DNA from: Planctomycetota bacterium
GTDB taxonomy: Bacteria; Planctomycetota; UBA1135; GCA-002686595
Assembly: GCA_029259605.1 (NCBI GenBank)
Contig: JAJDEV010000017.1
Coordinates: 1-34,200 of the forward strand
Direction of reading: 5' to 3'
Length of the DNA: 34,200 nt
The position numbers and the translations under genes are program-made. A model generated the notes under the pieces. It saw nothing but the letters and a program-made list of their open reading frames with translations. It was not told the origin of the DNA and ran no database searches. Below, in pieces: positions 7,539 to 15,979 of the stretch; the first letter of the stretch is position 1; each line of letters opens with the position of its first letter.

Positions 7539-9674
7539 ATGGCATCGCCCCTTCCGCGCTCGCATTCCGTTCGCGTCCTCCCGCGAGTCGGCCTTTGGAC
7601 CGCCTTCGGTGTCGCGCTCGTGCTCGCTTGCGCGGGCGACGACACCAAGTCGCGCCCCCGCAGCGACACGACTCCCGCCTGGTCCGTCCAGCTCCACGCG
7701 CACGGATCGTTCAGCGAGGGGATCGGCAGCGTCGACTCGCATTCGTACGAGGCCGAGGCGCTCGGCGTCGACGCGATCTGGTGGAGCGACCACGACTTCC
7801 GCATCACGTCCTACAGGCACGTGAACCACTTCGGCTTCGAAGGCCCGTCCGAGCCCATCGACGCGGATGAAACGTGGAGCGTCGAGCTGCGCCGGCACGC
7901 GGGCGACCGGAAGACGATCGACCTCGCGGCCGACCTCAGCGGCTCCTCGGCGACGTTCGTGCCCGACGCCATCGAGGGCGAGCAGTGCTTGCGCCTCCGC
8001 ACGCAGAACGACGGCGCGGAGTTCCGCGCGTACCCCTGCGTCCTGTCGGCGAGCCGCATGCTGCACCGCCGGCCGACGGCGGGGGACGTCTCCATTCGCG
8101 CCGCCGTTCGTCCGCGCGCCGTGGGCGAGGACGCGGTCGTGTTCGTGCGCTTTCTGGTCTCGGAGCACGCGCCGCGCGAGGGGCTCCCGATGGCGCAATA
8201 CTCCGTTCGCTATGAGCTCGGAGTCGGCGGCGATCCCTATCGCGACGGTACGACCTATCACGTTCCGATCGCCTGCGAGGCGGGCGCGTGGAACCGCCTG
8301 AAGTTCTCGCTCAGCGACGACCTGGCCGAGGGCTTCCCCTTCGTGCCGGCGCGCGACAACGCGCTCTACCGCATCATCGTCGGAGTCGAGGCACGCAACG
8401 GTGCGACCGCGGAAGCGGACTTCGACGAGCTCGTCATCGAGCACGTCAAGCGCGGCCGCAAGATGTTCGACGTCCAGCGCGATGTGCTCGACGAGGTCGG
8501 CGAGCTGTATCCCGACGTTCGTCAGCTACAGGGCGTCGAGGTCTCCTTCGCCTCGCGCCACCTGAACGAGTTCAGCGTCGACACCGAGCTGCTCGACTAC
8601 GACGGGCTCGTCGCGAATGCCGAGCGCGAGAGCGACGACGAGCGTTGGCTGGTCGAATCGGCGTTCCGCAGGGATGTCACGGAAGCGGCCGTGGCGGGCG
8701 CCCACGACCGCGGTGGGCTCATTTCCTTCAACCACATGTTCGGGACCGCGCTCGAGGATGGCGATGCCGTCCGCGACCGCGCGGAGCAGGTGCAGCGGCT
8801 CACGCGCAATCGCGCGTTCGGCGTCGACATCCTCGAGGTCGGCTATCGCGACCGCGGCGGAGCGTCGCTCGACGATCACCTCTGGGTCTGGGATCAGCTC
8901 GCGCTCGCGGGCGTGCGGCTCGTCGGAACAGGTGTGAGCGATACGCACGGCGGTCCGGACGAACGTTGGACCGGCCGCCCCAACAACTTCGTGAGCTGGA
9001 TCTACGCCGACAAGCTGGCGAAGGCCGAGCTGATCGACGGCATGGCACGCGGGCGTGTGTACTTCGGCGACATCGAGTTGTGGGACGGCACGCTCGACAT
9101 CGAAACCGAGCGCGGCTTCGTCATGGGCCAGGAGCTCGTCACCGACCGCGACGCGATCGATTTCGAAGCGGTCGTCACCGGGCACGTGACGGGCGATCGT
9201 CTGGTTGTCATCGCGGGCGGCGAGCGTGTCCACGAAGAGACGATCGCGAGCGGAGCCGGAGGGGTTTCGGCGCGCGTCGACCTCACCGCGATGCGTCCGG
9301 GCGACGTGGGGACGTTCCTCCGCGTGGTGCTCGAGGACCGCGCGGGCGCTCCCAAGGCGCTGTCGAACCCGATTTGGATCCTACGCCCGGAACAGGCGTC
9401 GCACTTGCGCACCGAGCGCGTCGCGATCGACGTCGCCGGCGTGCGCAGCACGGCGATCGAAGGGTTCCGGGTCGCGGCGATCGAGCGCTTCGAAGAAGAC
9501 GGGCGCACCTGCCTGCGCGTTCGCGGCCAAGGGCCCGATGCGTCGTTGACGTTCCGCACGGATTCGGACGCGAACGTGCGCGTGAACGGGATCTCGGGCG
9601 AGACGAGCGTCGAGGACCGTGTCATTCGCATCCGCAAGACGAAGGGCGCCGGGTACATCGAGATCCTGCCGTAG
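7539..9674 (+). CDS. PHP-type (CehA/McbA family) metallohydrolase lipoprotein
   Basis: A 711-residue predicted lipoprotein. I prefer the ATG at 7539, preceded by an A/G-rich stretch, over 7467; it places the hydrophobic segment and lipobox VLAC (Cys31) correctly. The PHP metal site begins with His53-x-His55 (QLHAHGSF) and Asp84-His85-Asp86 (WWSDHDF), continues with LISFNHMFG and ends with GVSDTHGG. Between the first two motifs and the rest is an insert of about 190 residues that reads like a beta-sandwich binding domain (about residues 97-290). The family hydrolyses phospho- or carbamate/ester bonds with bound metals; the substrate here is unknown. The last 150 residues look beta-rich. The next gene starts 9 bp downstream, so the two form an operon. 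Confidence 0.82.
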   Translation: MASPLPRSHSVRVLPRVGLWTAFGVALVLACAGDDTKSRPRSDTTPAWSVQLHAHGSFSEGIGSVDSHSYEAEALGVDAIWWSDHDFRITSYRHVNHFGFEGPSEPIDADETWSVELRRHAGDRKTIDLAADLSGSSATFVPDAIEGEQCLRLRTQNDGAEFRAYPCVLSASRMLHRRPTAGDVSIRAAVRPRAVGEDAVVFVRFLVSEHAPREGLPMAQYSVRYELGVGGDPYRDGTTYHVPIACEAGAWNRLKFSLSDDLAEGFPFVPARDNALYRIIVGVEARNGATAEADFDELVIEHVKRGRKMFDVQRDVLDEVGELYPDVRQLQGVEVSFASRHLNEFSVDTELLDYDGLVANAERESDDERWLVESAFRRDVTEAAVAGAHDRGGLISFNHMFGTALEDGDAVRDRAEQVQRLTRNRAFGVDILEVGYRDRGGASLDDHLWVWDQLALAGVRLVGTGVSDTHGGPDERWTGRPNNFVSWIYADKLAKAELIDGMARGRVYFGDIELWDGTLDIETERGFVMGQELVTDRDAIDFEAVVTGHVTGDRLVVIAGGERVHEETIASGAGGVSARVDLTAMRPGDVGTFLRVVLEDRAGAPKALSNPIWILRPEQASHLRTERVAIDVAGVRSTAIEGFRVAAIERFEEDGRTCLRVRGQGPDASLTFRTDSDANVRVNGISGETSVEDRVIRIRKTKGAGYIEILP

Positions 9675-9683
9675 AATCGTCGC

Positions 9684-11081
9684 ATGGCGCTTCGAACCAG
9701 GTCCGCACGCCTCGGCGTCGTGTTGTGCGCGCTTCTCTCCGCCTGCGCTCCCGGTGTCGCGGAACCACCGCCGCCGGCCGCGCGCAACGTGCTGCTGATC
9801 GTCGTCGACACGCTCGGCGCGGAGCACGTGGGCGCGTACGGCGGCGCGGCGCGCACGCCGAACATCGACCGCCTCGCGCGCGACGGCGTGCAGTTCGACG
9901 CGGCGATCGCGACCGCGCCGTGGACGCAGCCGTCGATCGCGTCGTTGTTCACGTCGCTGATGCCCACACAGCACGGAGTCGTCAAGCTGAACGACTCGCT
10001 CAGCGACGAGCCGCTCACGCTGGCCGAGGCGCTCCAGGCGCGCGGAATGCGGACGCACGGGGTGATCAGCCACGTGCTCATGCTGCCGAAGTACGGCTTC
10101 GCACAGGGCTTCGACACGTACGACGCGCGTGGAGCGCGAGGGCACGATGAGCTCAGTTCGGACGTGGTGACGGACGGCGCGATCGAGTGGCTCGACGGAT
10201 GGGCGTCCGAAGCGAGCGCCGCACCGTTCTTTCTCTTCGCGCACTACTTCGATCCGCACTACGTCTACCGCCATCATCCCGACTTTCCGCACACGAAGGA
10301 GTACGACGGGCCCGTGCGTTCGTCGATGCCGATCTGGGAGCTGCGCGACATGCGCGTGGAGCTCGACGCCGCCGACATGGCGCACTTGGTGGACCTCTAT
10401 CACGAGGAGGTCGCGTTCACCGATCATCACATCGGGCGCCTGCTCGATCGGATCGACGAGCTCGGCGTGGCCGACGACACGTTGGTCGTCTTCACCGCCG
10501 ACCACGGTGAGGAGTTCATGCGCCACGGCTGGATCGGCCACACGCGCACGCTGTTCGACGAGCTCGTCCGCGTTCCGTTGATCGTTCGGCTTCCGGGCGA
10601 GCCGCATCCGCGACGCGTCGCATCGCCCGTGTCGTCGCTCGACGTCGCGCCCACGATCGTGCGTCTCCTCGGCGGCGAGCCGGCGCCCGGTTGGACGGGG
10701 CACGCGCTCGACGCGCTCGTCCGCGGCGGGGAAGCGTCCGAGCCGACGCGCTTCGTCTTCTCCGAGGTCAGCTACGGGCCGAAGAAGCAGGCGACGGAAA
10801 GGCGCGCGGCCGAGAAGCAGGCGCACAAGACGGCGCTCGTCGCGGGCAACCTTAAGCTGGTCCACGACAAGCTCGACGACACCTGGCAGTTCTACGACCG
10901 CGAGCGCGATCCGGAGGAGCTACGCGACCTCGCGGACACAGTGGGGGACGAGCTCGACACGCTCGTCGAGCGCCTGCGCGCGTTCGAGGCGAGGCTCGCG
11001 GACTCCGCGCGCACGCCCGAGCCGCTCGACGCCGACCCGGCCGAGATCGAGGAGCTGCGCAAGCTCGGCTACGTCGACTGA
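9684..11081 (+). CDS. Sulfatase-like lipoprotein with Thr instead of the formylglycine Cys
   Basis: A 465-residue member of the sulfatase/alkaline-phosphatase superfamily. The signal peptide ends in a strong lipobox, LSAC (Cys21). The first metal motif is IVVDTLGAEH (Asp42) and the later one is FTADHGEEF. At the place where sulfatases have C-x-P-S-R the protein has T81-Q-P-S84-I and then FTSLMP, so no formylglycine can form. Thr nucleophiles are known in related phosphotransferases such as LtaS and EptA, so phosphodiester or phosphotransfer chemistry is plausible; inactivity is also possible. The same exchange occurs in the protein at 17740-19701. It follows the PHP lipoprotein and its 3' end overlaps the converging GT-C gene by 13 bp. 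Confidence 0.85.
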   Translation: MALRTRSARLGVVLCALLSACAPGVAEPPPPAARNVLLIVVDTLGAEHVGAYGGAARTPNIDRLARDGVQFDAAIATAPWTQPSIASLFTSLMPTQHGVVKLNDSLSDEPLTLAEALQARGMRTHGVISHVLMLPKYGFAQGFDTYDARGARGHDELSSDVVTDGAIEWLDGWASEASAAPFFLFAHYFDPHYVYRHHPDFPHTKEYDGPVRSSMPIWELRDMRVELDAADMAHLVDLYHEEVAFTDHHIGRLLDRIDELGVADDTLVVFTADHGEEFMRHGWIGHTRTLFDELVRVPLIVRLPGEPHPRRVASPVSSLDVAPTIVRLLGGEPAPGWTGHALDALVRGGEASEPTRFVFSEVSYGPKKQATERRAAEKQAHKTALVAGNLKLVHDKLDDTWQFYDRERDPEELRDLADTVGDELDTLVERLRAFEARLADSARTPEPLDADPAEIEELRKLGYVD

Positions 11082-12361
11082 TCGGCGGCGATGTTGCGTC
11101 GCGCGGCGACGCGCTCGATCGTCGCCGCGGTGAACAGGCACAGGACCGGCACGACGGGTAGCAGGAAGCGCGCCTTGAGCGGAACCGTCGCCGCGGCGGC
11201 GAAGAACGCGCCCACGAACGCCGCGAGCAGAAACCACCCGGCGGACGAGCGGCCGCGCAGCACGACGCCCGCGAGTCCGAGGCCCAGCAGCGCGTACCAC
11301 AGGACGCGAGCCGGCGCGCGGAGCGCGGTGAGCGCCCACGGCGGATCGGGTCCGTAGCGCTGCATGTCGCCGATCGAGCGCTCGAACGACGAGTCGCGCT
11401 CGAAGAGCATGCGCGCGAGCTTGCGTAGCTGCGCGCCGATCACGGACGCGACGCCGTGGTCGCGCACGTAGGCCAACGTTCGTTCGCGCGCGAGGGCTTC
11501 GCGCTCCATCGGATCCTCGGACGAACCGAGGAACGTCGTGTTGATCTCGCCGACGGTGCGGCCGCCACGCGGATCCGCGGTCAGTCCGAGCTCGAGGTTC
11601 CACCAACGGTTCGCCGCGAGGTGGTAGCCGTGCCCCGCGCGCTCGTTCGCGATGAGCTGCGGCAAGAGGACCAACAGGATCGAGCCGAGGTACACGGCGG
11701 GTGCGAGCAGCGCCGCCTTGACACCGCCGACTCGCGCACTCGTGCGTCCGCCGCGATAGAACGAAACGGCGAGCACGACGGCGAAGAGCGGCACGAACGG
11801 GTAGAGCACGCCCTTGGTGAAGAGGGCGAACGCCGACGCGACACCCGCGACGCACAGATCGCGTAGCCGCTGCGTACGCAGCGCGGAGAGCAGACCGAGC
11901 AGCGCGCATCCGAAGAACAGCGCGTGCAGGACCTCGGGCCACAGCGAATGAACGTGGAAACCGAACCACGGAAAGCACGCGAGCAGCGCCGTCGCGACGA
12001 GTGCCGCGCGCCGCGAGAGATCGAGCTGTCGTGCCTGCGCGTAGGTGAGCAGCAGGACGAGTGGCAGCAGCCCGATGTTCAGCAGGCTGACCGAACGCAG
12101 GAGCCGCGGCGCGTCCGCGAACTTGGAGTAGAGCCGCGACGCGAACTCGGGCTGGGTGCGAAACGGGAGCTTGCCGGGCAGCACGCTCGTCGCGCCGCTC
12201 GCCGCGTCCTCCTTCGCGTGGATCGCGTAGCCGCCCTCGTCGCCCCACAGTTGAACCGGCCGATCGGCGGCGAAGGCGACGAGATGGATCGCGGTGACGA
12301 CGACGAGCAACGCGGCGAGCGCGAGGCGTGCCGAGCGCGGAGTGAGCGGGTCGGACGGCAT
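11069..12361 (-). CDS. GT-C (PMT/ArnT-like) membrane glycosyltransferase
   Basis: A 430-residue polytopic membrane protein with roughly ten hydrophobic helices. After the first helix comes LWGDEGGYA (Asp41-Glu42), the acidic loop motif typical of GT39/ArnT-like enzymes that use polyprenyl-phosphate sugars as donors and transfer the sugar to lipid or protein outside the membrane. Its start is 5 bp after the stop of the UnbV lipoprotein, so it ends the long minus-strand operon. Its own stop overlaps the end of the converging Thr-type sulfatase-like gene (11069-11081). Acceptor and donor cannot be read from the sequence. Confidence 0.78.
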   Translation of the reverse strand: MPSDPLTPRSARLALAALLVVVTAIHLVAFAADRPVQLWGDEGGYAIHAKEDAASGATSVLPGKLPFRTQPEFASRLYSKFADAPRLLRSVSLLNIGLLPLVLLLTYAQARQLDLSRRAALVATALLACFPWFGFHVHSLWPEVLHALFFGCALLGLLSALRTQRLRDLCVAGVASAFALFTKGVLYPFVPLFAVVLAVSFYRGGRTSARVGGVKAALLAPAVYLGSILLVLLPQLIANERAGHGYHLAANRWWNLELGLTADPRGGRTVGEINTTFLGSSEDPMEREALARERTLAYVRDHGVASVIGAQLRKLARMLFERDSSFERSIGDMQRYGPDPPWALTALRAPARVLWYALLGLGLAGVVLRGRSSAGWFLLAAFVGAFFAAAATVPLKARFLLPVVPVLCLFTAATIERVAARRNIAADQST

Positions 12362-12366
12362 GCGCC

Positions 12367-14577
12367 TCAGAAGCTCAGCCGAGGAAGCTCAACGCGTTCG
12401 AACGACTCCGCACCCTCGGTCACCGAGAGGAACGCGTCGAGCGGAACGTCGCGCAGGACCTGTCGCGCGCCTGAACGCGGCCACACGATCTCGACGCGCT
12501 CGATCGCGGTCGCGTCGCCGAGCCCGATCTCCTGCCGCCGCGGCGATCCGCCGAAGCTGCTGACCGAACCGACCGCGCGATGGATCGCGCGCGGCCCCGT
12601 GGGCGTCGCGACGAACACGGCGATGCGTGCGCCGACCGCGCCGGCGTTGCTGTCGGTTCCGGAGAGCTCGAGCGAGACGAAGCGGTGCCCGTGCCCGGGG
12701 TTCAGGAACAGCGCGTTGTGGAACGCGTCGACCGGATAGAACCCGCCGAGCTGGTGGAACACGTCCTGGTCGCCGTCGTTGTCGAGGTCGGCGAACGCGA
12801 CGCCGTGTCCTTTCTGAAGGTGTCCGAACCCGCCCGACGTCGTGACGTCGGCGAAGCGCGCGCCGCCCACGTTGCGAAACATCACGTTCGGGAAGATCGA
12901 TTCGAGCGACGGATCGCCGGTCGTGAGATAGATGTCGAGCCAACCGTCCGCGTCAAGGTCGCCGAAGTTCGCACCCATCGGCAGGACGAAGCGGTCGAGC
13001 CCCGCCTCGACGCCCACCTCGTCGAACCGACCGGCGACGTTGTGATAGAGCCGCGGACGCTCGTGCTCGCGCGCGATGCCGAGCGCTTCGGCGGCGAGCT
13101 CGGCGGTGCCGCCGACGTACGACGTCACGAACAGGTCGAGCCAGCCGTCGTTGTCGTAGTCGAAAAACCAGCACGCGAAGCTGCGCTCGTCGGGTTGCGT
13201 GACCCGCAGCTCGGGCGCGACGTCGACGAAGCGCATGCCGCCGTCGTTGCGATACAAGCGGTTCGGACCGAAGTTCGAGACGTAGATGTCGAGGTCGCCG
13301 TCGTTGTCGAAGTCGCCGATCGAAACGCCCTTGCCGTAGCGATCGTTCTCGACGCCGGCCGCGCGCGCGACGTCGACGAACGTCCCGTCGCCTCGGTTCT
13401 CGAAGAGTTGCGAGGGGAAGTCCTGCTCCGGATCGAGGCCCTGCATCGATTCGTTGACGACGTAGAGGTCGAGGTCGCCGTCGCCGTCGAAGTCCCCGAA
13501 CGCGGCCGCCTGCGTCGGACGCGCCGGGTCGGCGAGTCCGGCCGCGCGCGTCACGTCGACGAACGATCCGCCGTCGTTGCGCAGGAGCGAGTTGCGCATC
13601 TGTCCATCCCTCGTGAACCACGCACCCCGCAGGAGAAGCACGTCGCTGTCGCCGTCGCCGTCGTAGTCGCCGGTGACCAGGTTCAAACCGCCCAGCTGGT
13701 CGGACGCGTGAGACGACGCGGACGCGTCCTCGAACGTCCCGTCTCCGCCGTTCGTGAAGAACGACAACGCGCCCAACGGATCGTACGTCGAGGTCAGAAC
13801 GTCGAGCAGCCCGTCGCCGTCGAAGTCCTCGACGCTGGCACCGCCGCAGAGGTTGAGCGTGTCGAGTCCCAGGCGCGGCGCGACGTCGACGAAGCGCCCG
13901 ATCTCCTCTTCGGATTCGAACGCTTCGAGCGGGATGCGGTGCTGCGCGGGCACGGCGTCGGGGTACGTGCCGAGTGCCAGCGCCGCGACGTTCAGCAGCC
14001 AGCGCGTCGCGAGGTGGTTGGGCTTGAACTCGAGGTACTGAGCGAAGCAATCGAACGCCCGCTGCGCCGGCTCTCGCTCCGTGTGAACGCCGCCACCCTG
14101 CAGAGGGAAGATGCAGCAATCGGGAACGTGCCGTGCGACACAGTTGGCGTTCTCCGCCGCGCGCAGATGCGCGAGTCCCAGCGCGCGCGTGATCGTGTAG
14201 GCGCGCTGCGAGCCCTCCTTGGCAGCGGCGAGCAGCGCGGAGTACATCGCGATCGAACCGTCGATGTCGCCCTCGCGCAGCAAGCGCTCGGCGAGCGCGA
14301 GCTCGAGCTGGAAGCGGTCCTTGCCGACGAGCTCGGGATTCTCGAGCGCGAGGCGCATGCGCGCCGTCAGCCCGCGGCCGAGGAGCTCGTTCGACCCTTC
14401 GAGCAGCCCGTGTCCGATGGCCGTGAATTCGTCGATGTGCGGAGTGAATGGCGTCGGGGCGTCGCTCGGAGAGTCCGAGTCGTCGCCCGTGCCGCATGCC
14501 CCGAGCAGCGCGACCGCGGCGAGGAACGCGACGAGGCTCCCGTGCGCGGGTGCGTGGCTGAAGGGCGATCGAGTCAT
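12367..14577 (-). CDS. FG-GAP/VCBS repeat lipoprotein with C-terminal ASPIC/UnbV domain
   Basis: A 736-residue lipoprotein (lipobox LGAC, Cys28). Residues of about 55-230 are alpha-helical and TPR-like (LAERLLREGDIDGSIAMY; YLEFKPNHLATRWLL). From about 240 to 630 come at least six FG-GAP/VCBS repeats with calcium-binding D-x-D-G-D-G cores (FDGDGLLDVL, YDGDGDSDVL, FDGDGDLDLY, FDNDGDLDIY, YDNDGWLDLF, LDADGWLDIY, LDNDGDQDVF), predicting a beta-propeller. The last hundred residues match ASPIC/UnbV (GAVGARIAVFV ... ERVEIVWPRSG). Such proteins are surface-exposed and may bind glycans or proteins; the exact role is unknown. It lies 36 bp after the MFS gene and 5 bp before the GT-C gene, in one run. 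Confidence 0.9.
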   Translation of the reverse strand: MTRSPFSHAPAHGSLVAFLAAVALLGACGTGDDSDSPSDAPTPFTPHIDEFTAIGHGLLEGSNELLGRGLTARMRLALENPELVGKDRFQLELALAERLLREGDIDGSIAMYSALLAAAKEGSQRAYTITRALGLAHLRAAENANCVARHVPDCCIFPLQGGGVHTEREPAQRAFDCFAQYLEFKPNHLATRWLLNVAALALGTYPDAVPAQHRIPLEAFESEEEIGRFVDVAPRLGLDTLNLCGGASVEDFDGDGLLDVLTSTYDPLGALSFFTNGGDGTFEDASASSHASDQLGGLNLVTGDYDGDGDSDVLLLRGAWFTRDGQMRNSLLRNDGGSFVDVTRAAGLADPARPTQAAAFGDFDGDGDLDLYVVNESMQGLDPEQDFPSQLFENRGDGTFVDVARAAGVENDRYGKGVSIGDFDNDGDLDIYVSNFGPNRLYRNDGGMRFVDVAPELRVTQPDERSFACWFFDYDNDGWLDLFVTSYVGGTAELAAEALGIAREHERPRLYHNVAGRFDEVGVEAGLDRFVLPMGANFGDLDADGWLDIYLTTGDPSLESIFPNVMFRNVGGARFADVTTSGGFGHLQKGHGVAFADLDNDGDQDVFHQLGGFYPVDAFHNALFLNPGHGHRFVSLELSGTDSNAGAVGARIAVFVATPTGPRAIHRAVGSVSSFGGSPRRQEIGLGDATAIERVEIVWPRSGARQVLRDVPLDAFLSVTEGAESFERVELPRLSF

Positions 14578-14613
14578 CGGGGGTGGCCTCCGACGATCAT
14601 AGCGGACCGCCGG

Positions 14614-15870
14614 TCAGTCGCCGTTGGACGTTTCGAGCGGAACGCTGAGCGTCGTCGCGTCACCGATCTCGCGTATGAGCCCGAGGTTGATCGTGAGGAA
14701 GAGCACCGCGCAGCCGAGCGCCGCCGCGCCGAATGCCGGCGCGTAGCCGTTCGCGTCGATCATCCACCCGAGCGCCGGGCCGAGACCCGCGAACGAGAGC
14801 CGGACCCCCAGGCTCGAGATCGAGTTCGCCGTGGCGCGCAGGTCCTTGCGAACGCGCGTGTTCAGCGCGTCCTTGATGACGACCTGCGTCAACCCGCGTC
14901 CGACCTGAAACGTGAACCCGAAGGCGATCCCGAGCGCGATCGACGCCGGGTGGTTGCCGACCAGGACGCACGCCGCCATGCCGCCGAAGCCGACCACGGG
15001 CAGGAGCCCGACGGTCGCGACGACACGACGCGCGCCGAAGCGATCCTCGATGCGGTGCGCCAGCCGTCCGACGATCGCGACCGTCAGGTTGTAGAGCGCC
15101 CACAACAGGCCGAACAACGCCAACGGAACGCCGGTCGCTTCCCAGAAACCCTGGAAGGCCCACACCGCGAGCAGCGTCGACAGACCCCACGCGATCAGGT
15201 TGAACATCACGAGTCGCACCATCCGCGTCCCGTGGAAGATGTCGCGCCAGATGAGCCGCAGGTTCTCGACGTGTGGTCGCTCGCCGATCGCCGGTTGCTC
15301 GACCTCGATCAGCCCGAGCGCGATGAAGAACGGGATCCAACCGAAGACGGCGTTCACGATGGCGACGTTGTACAGCGACACGATCGCGATGCCGCCGCCG
15401 ATCAACGCCGCCGTCGTCTCGCCCCCCTGCATCCAGAGCAACCGCTGCCCGAGCGCGCGTCGCCGTCCGCCGACGTCGCCGAGCCGCTCGAGCGAGTCGT
15501 AGAGCAACGCGACGTCGCACCCGGAATAGAGGCAAACGGCGACCGCCGCGGTGATCTCGAACAGCGCGAAGCCGGCGAAGTCGCTCGCGAGCGCGATCTG
15601 TAGATACGCGACGCCGTGCAGGAAGCCCGCGATCACGAGGCAACGCTTGCGACCGATCAGGTCGGCGAGATAACCGGACGGCACTTCGAGGACGACGATC
15701 GTCACCGCGAAGATCGCCTGCAGCCGGTAGACGTCGCCCATCGCGATGCCGTACTGCCCCAGGTACGGCACGATCACCGGCATGATCAGCATGAACATCC
15801 AGGAGAAGCTCATCGCCTGGATGCGAGAGACGTTGCCGCGCAACCGCTCGTTGGAGTGTGAGGGTTGCAT
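14614..15870 (-). CDS. Major facilitator superfamily transporter
   Basis: A 418-residue protein with about twelve hydrophobic segments. The loop between helices 2 and 3 carries the MFS signature: GYLADLIGRKRCLV (near residues 60-75), close to the canonical G-x-x-x-D-R-x-G-R-R. A second cytoplasmic version is GRLAHRIEDRFGARR in the second half. The start at 15870 gives a short hydrophilic N-terminus before helix 1. The substrate is unknown. It sits 36 bp upstream of the UnbV lipoprotein and about 110 bp after a sulfatase, in the same direction, so export or uptake of a surface or glycan-derived compound is a reasonable guess but no more. Confidence 0.85.
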   Translation of the reverse strand: MQPSHSNERLRGNVSRIQAMSFSWMFMLIMPVIVPYLGQYGIAMGDVYRLQAIFAVTIVVLEVPSGYLADLIGRKRCLVIAGFLHGVAYLQIALASDFAGFALFEITAAVAVCLYSGCDVALLYDSLERLGDVGGRRRALGQRLLWMQGGETTAALIGGGIAIVSLYNVAIVNAVFGWIPFFIALGLIEVEQPAIGERPHVENLRLIWRDIFHGTRMVRLVMFNLIAWGLSTLLAVWAFQGFWEATGVPLALFGLLWALYNLTVAIVGRLAHRIEDRFGARRVVATVGLLPVVGFGGMAACVLVGNHPASIALGIAFGFTFQVGRGLTQVVIKDALNTRVRKDLRATANSISSLGVRLSFAGLGPALGWMIDANGYAPAFGAAALGCAVLFLTINLGLIREIGDATTLSVPLETSNGD

Positions 15871-15979
15871 CGTCTACGTCTTCGGTCGCCGACGCGCGCG
15901 CGCGCCGCACGACGATCGCCAAGCTAGCAGACCGCGACGCGACGCACGACACCCGCGCCGGGACGCTTCACTCGAGCCG

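Noticed and set aside
12580-15603. Open frame of about 1000 codons on the plus strand
   Set aside because: It runs antisense through the UnbV and MFS genes, is dominated by Arg, Val, Glu and Ala, and has no domain; long antisense frames are expected in such GC-rich coding DNA.
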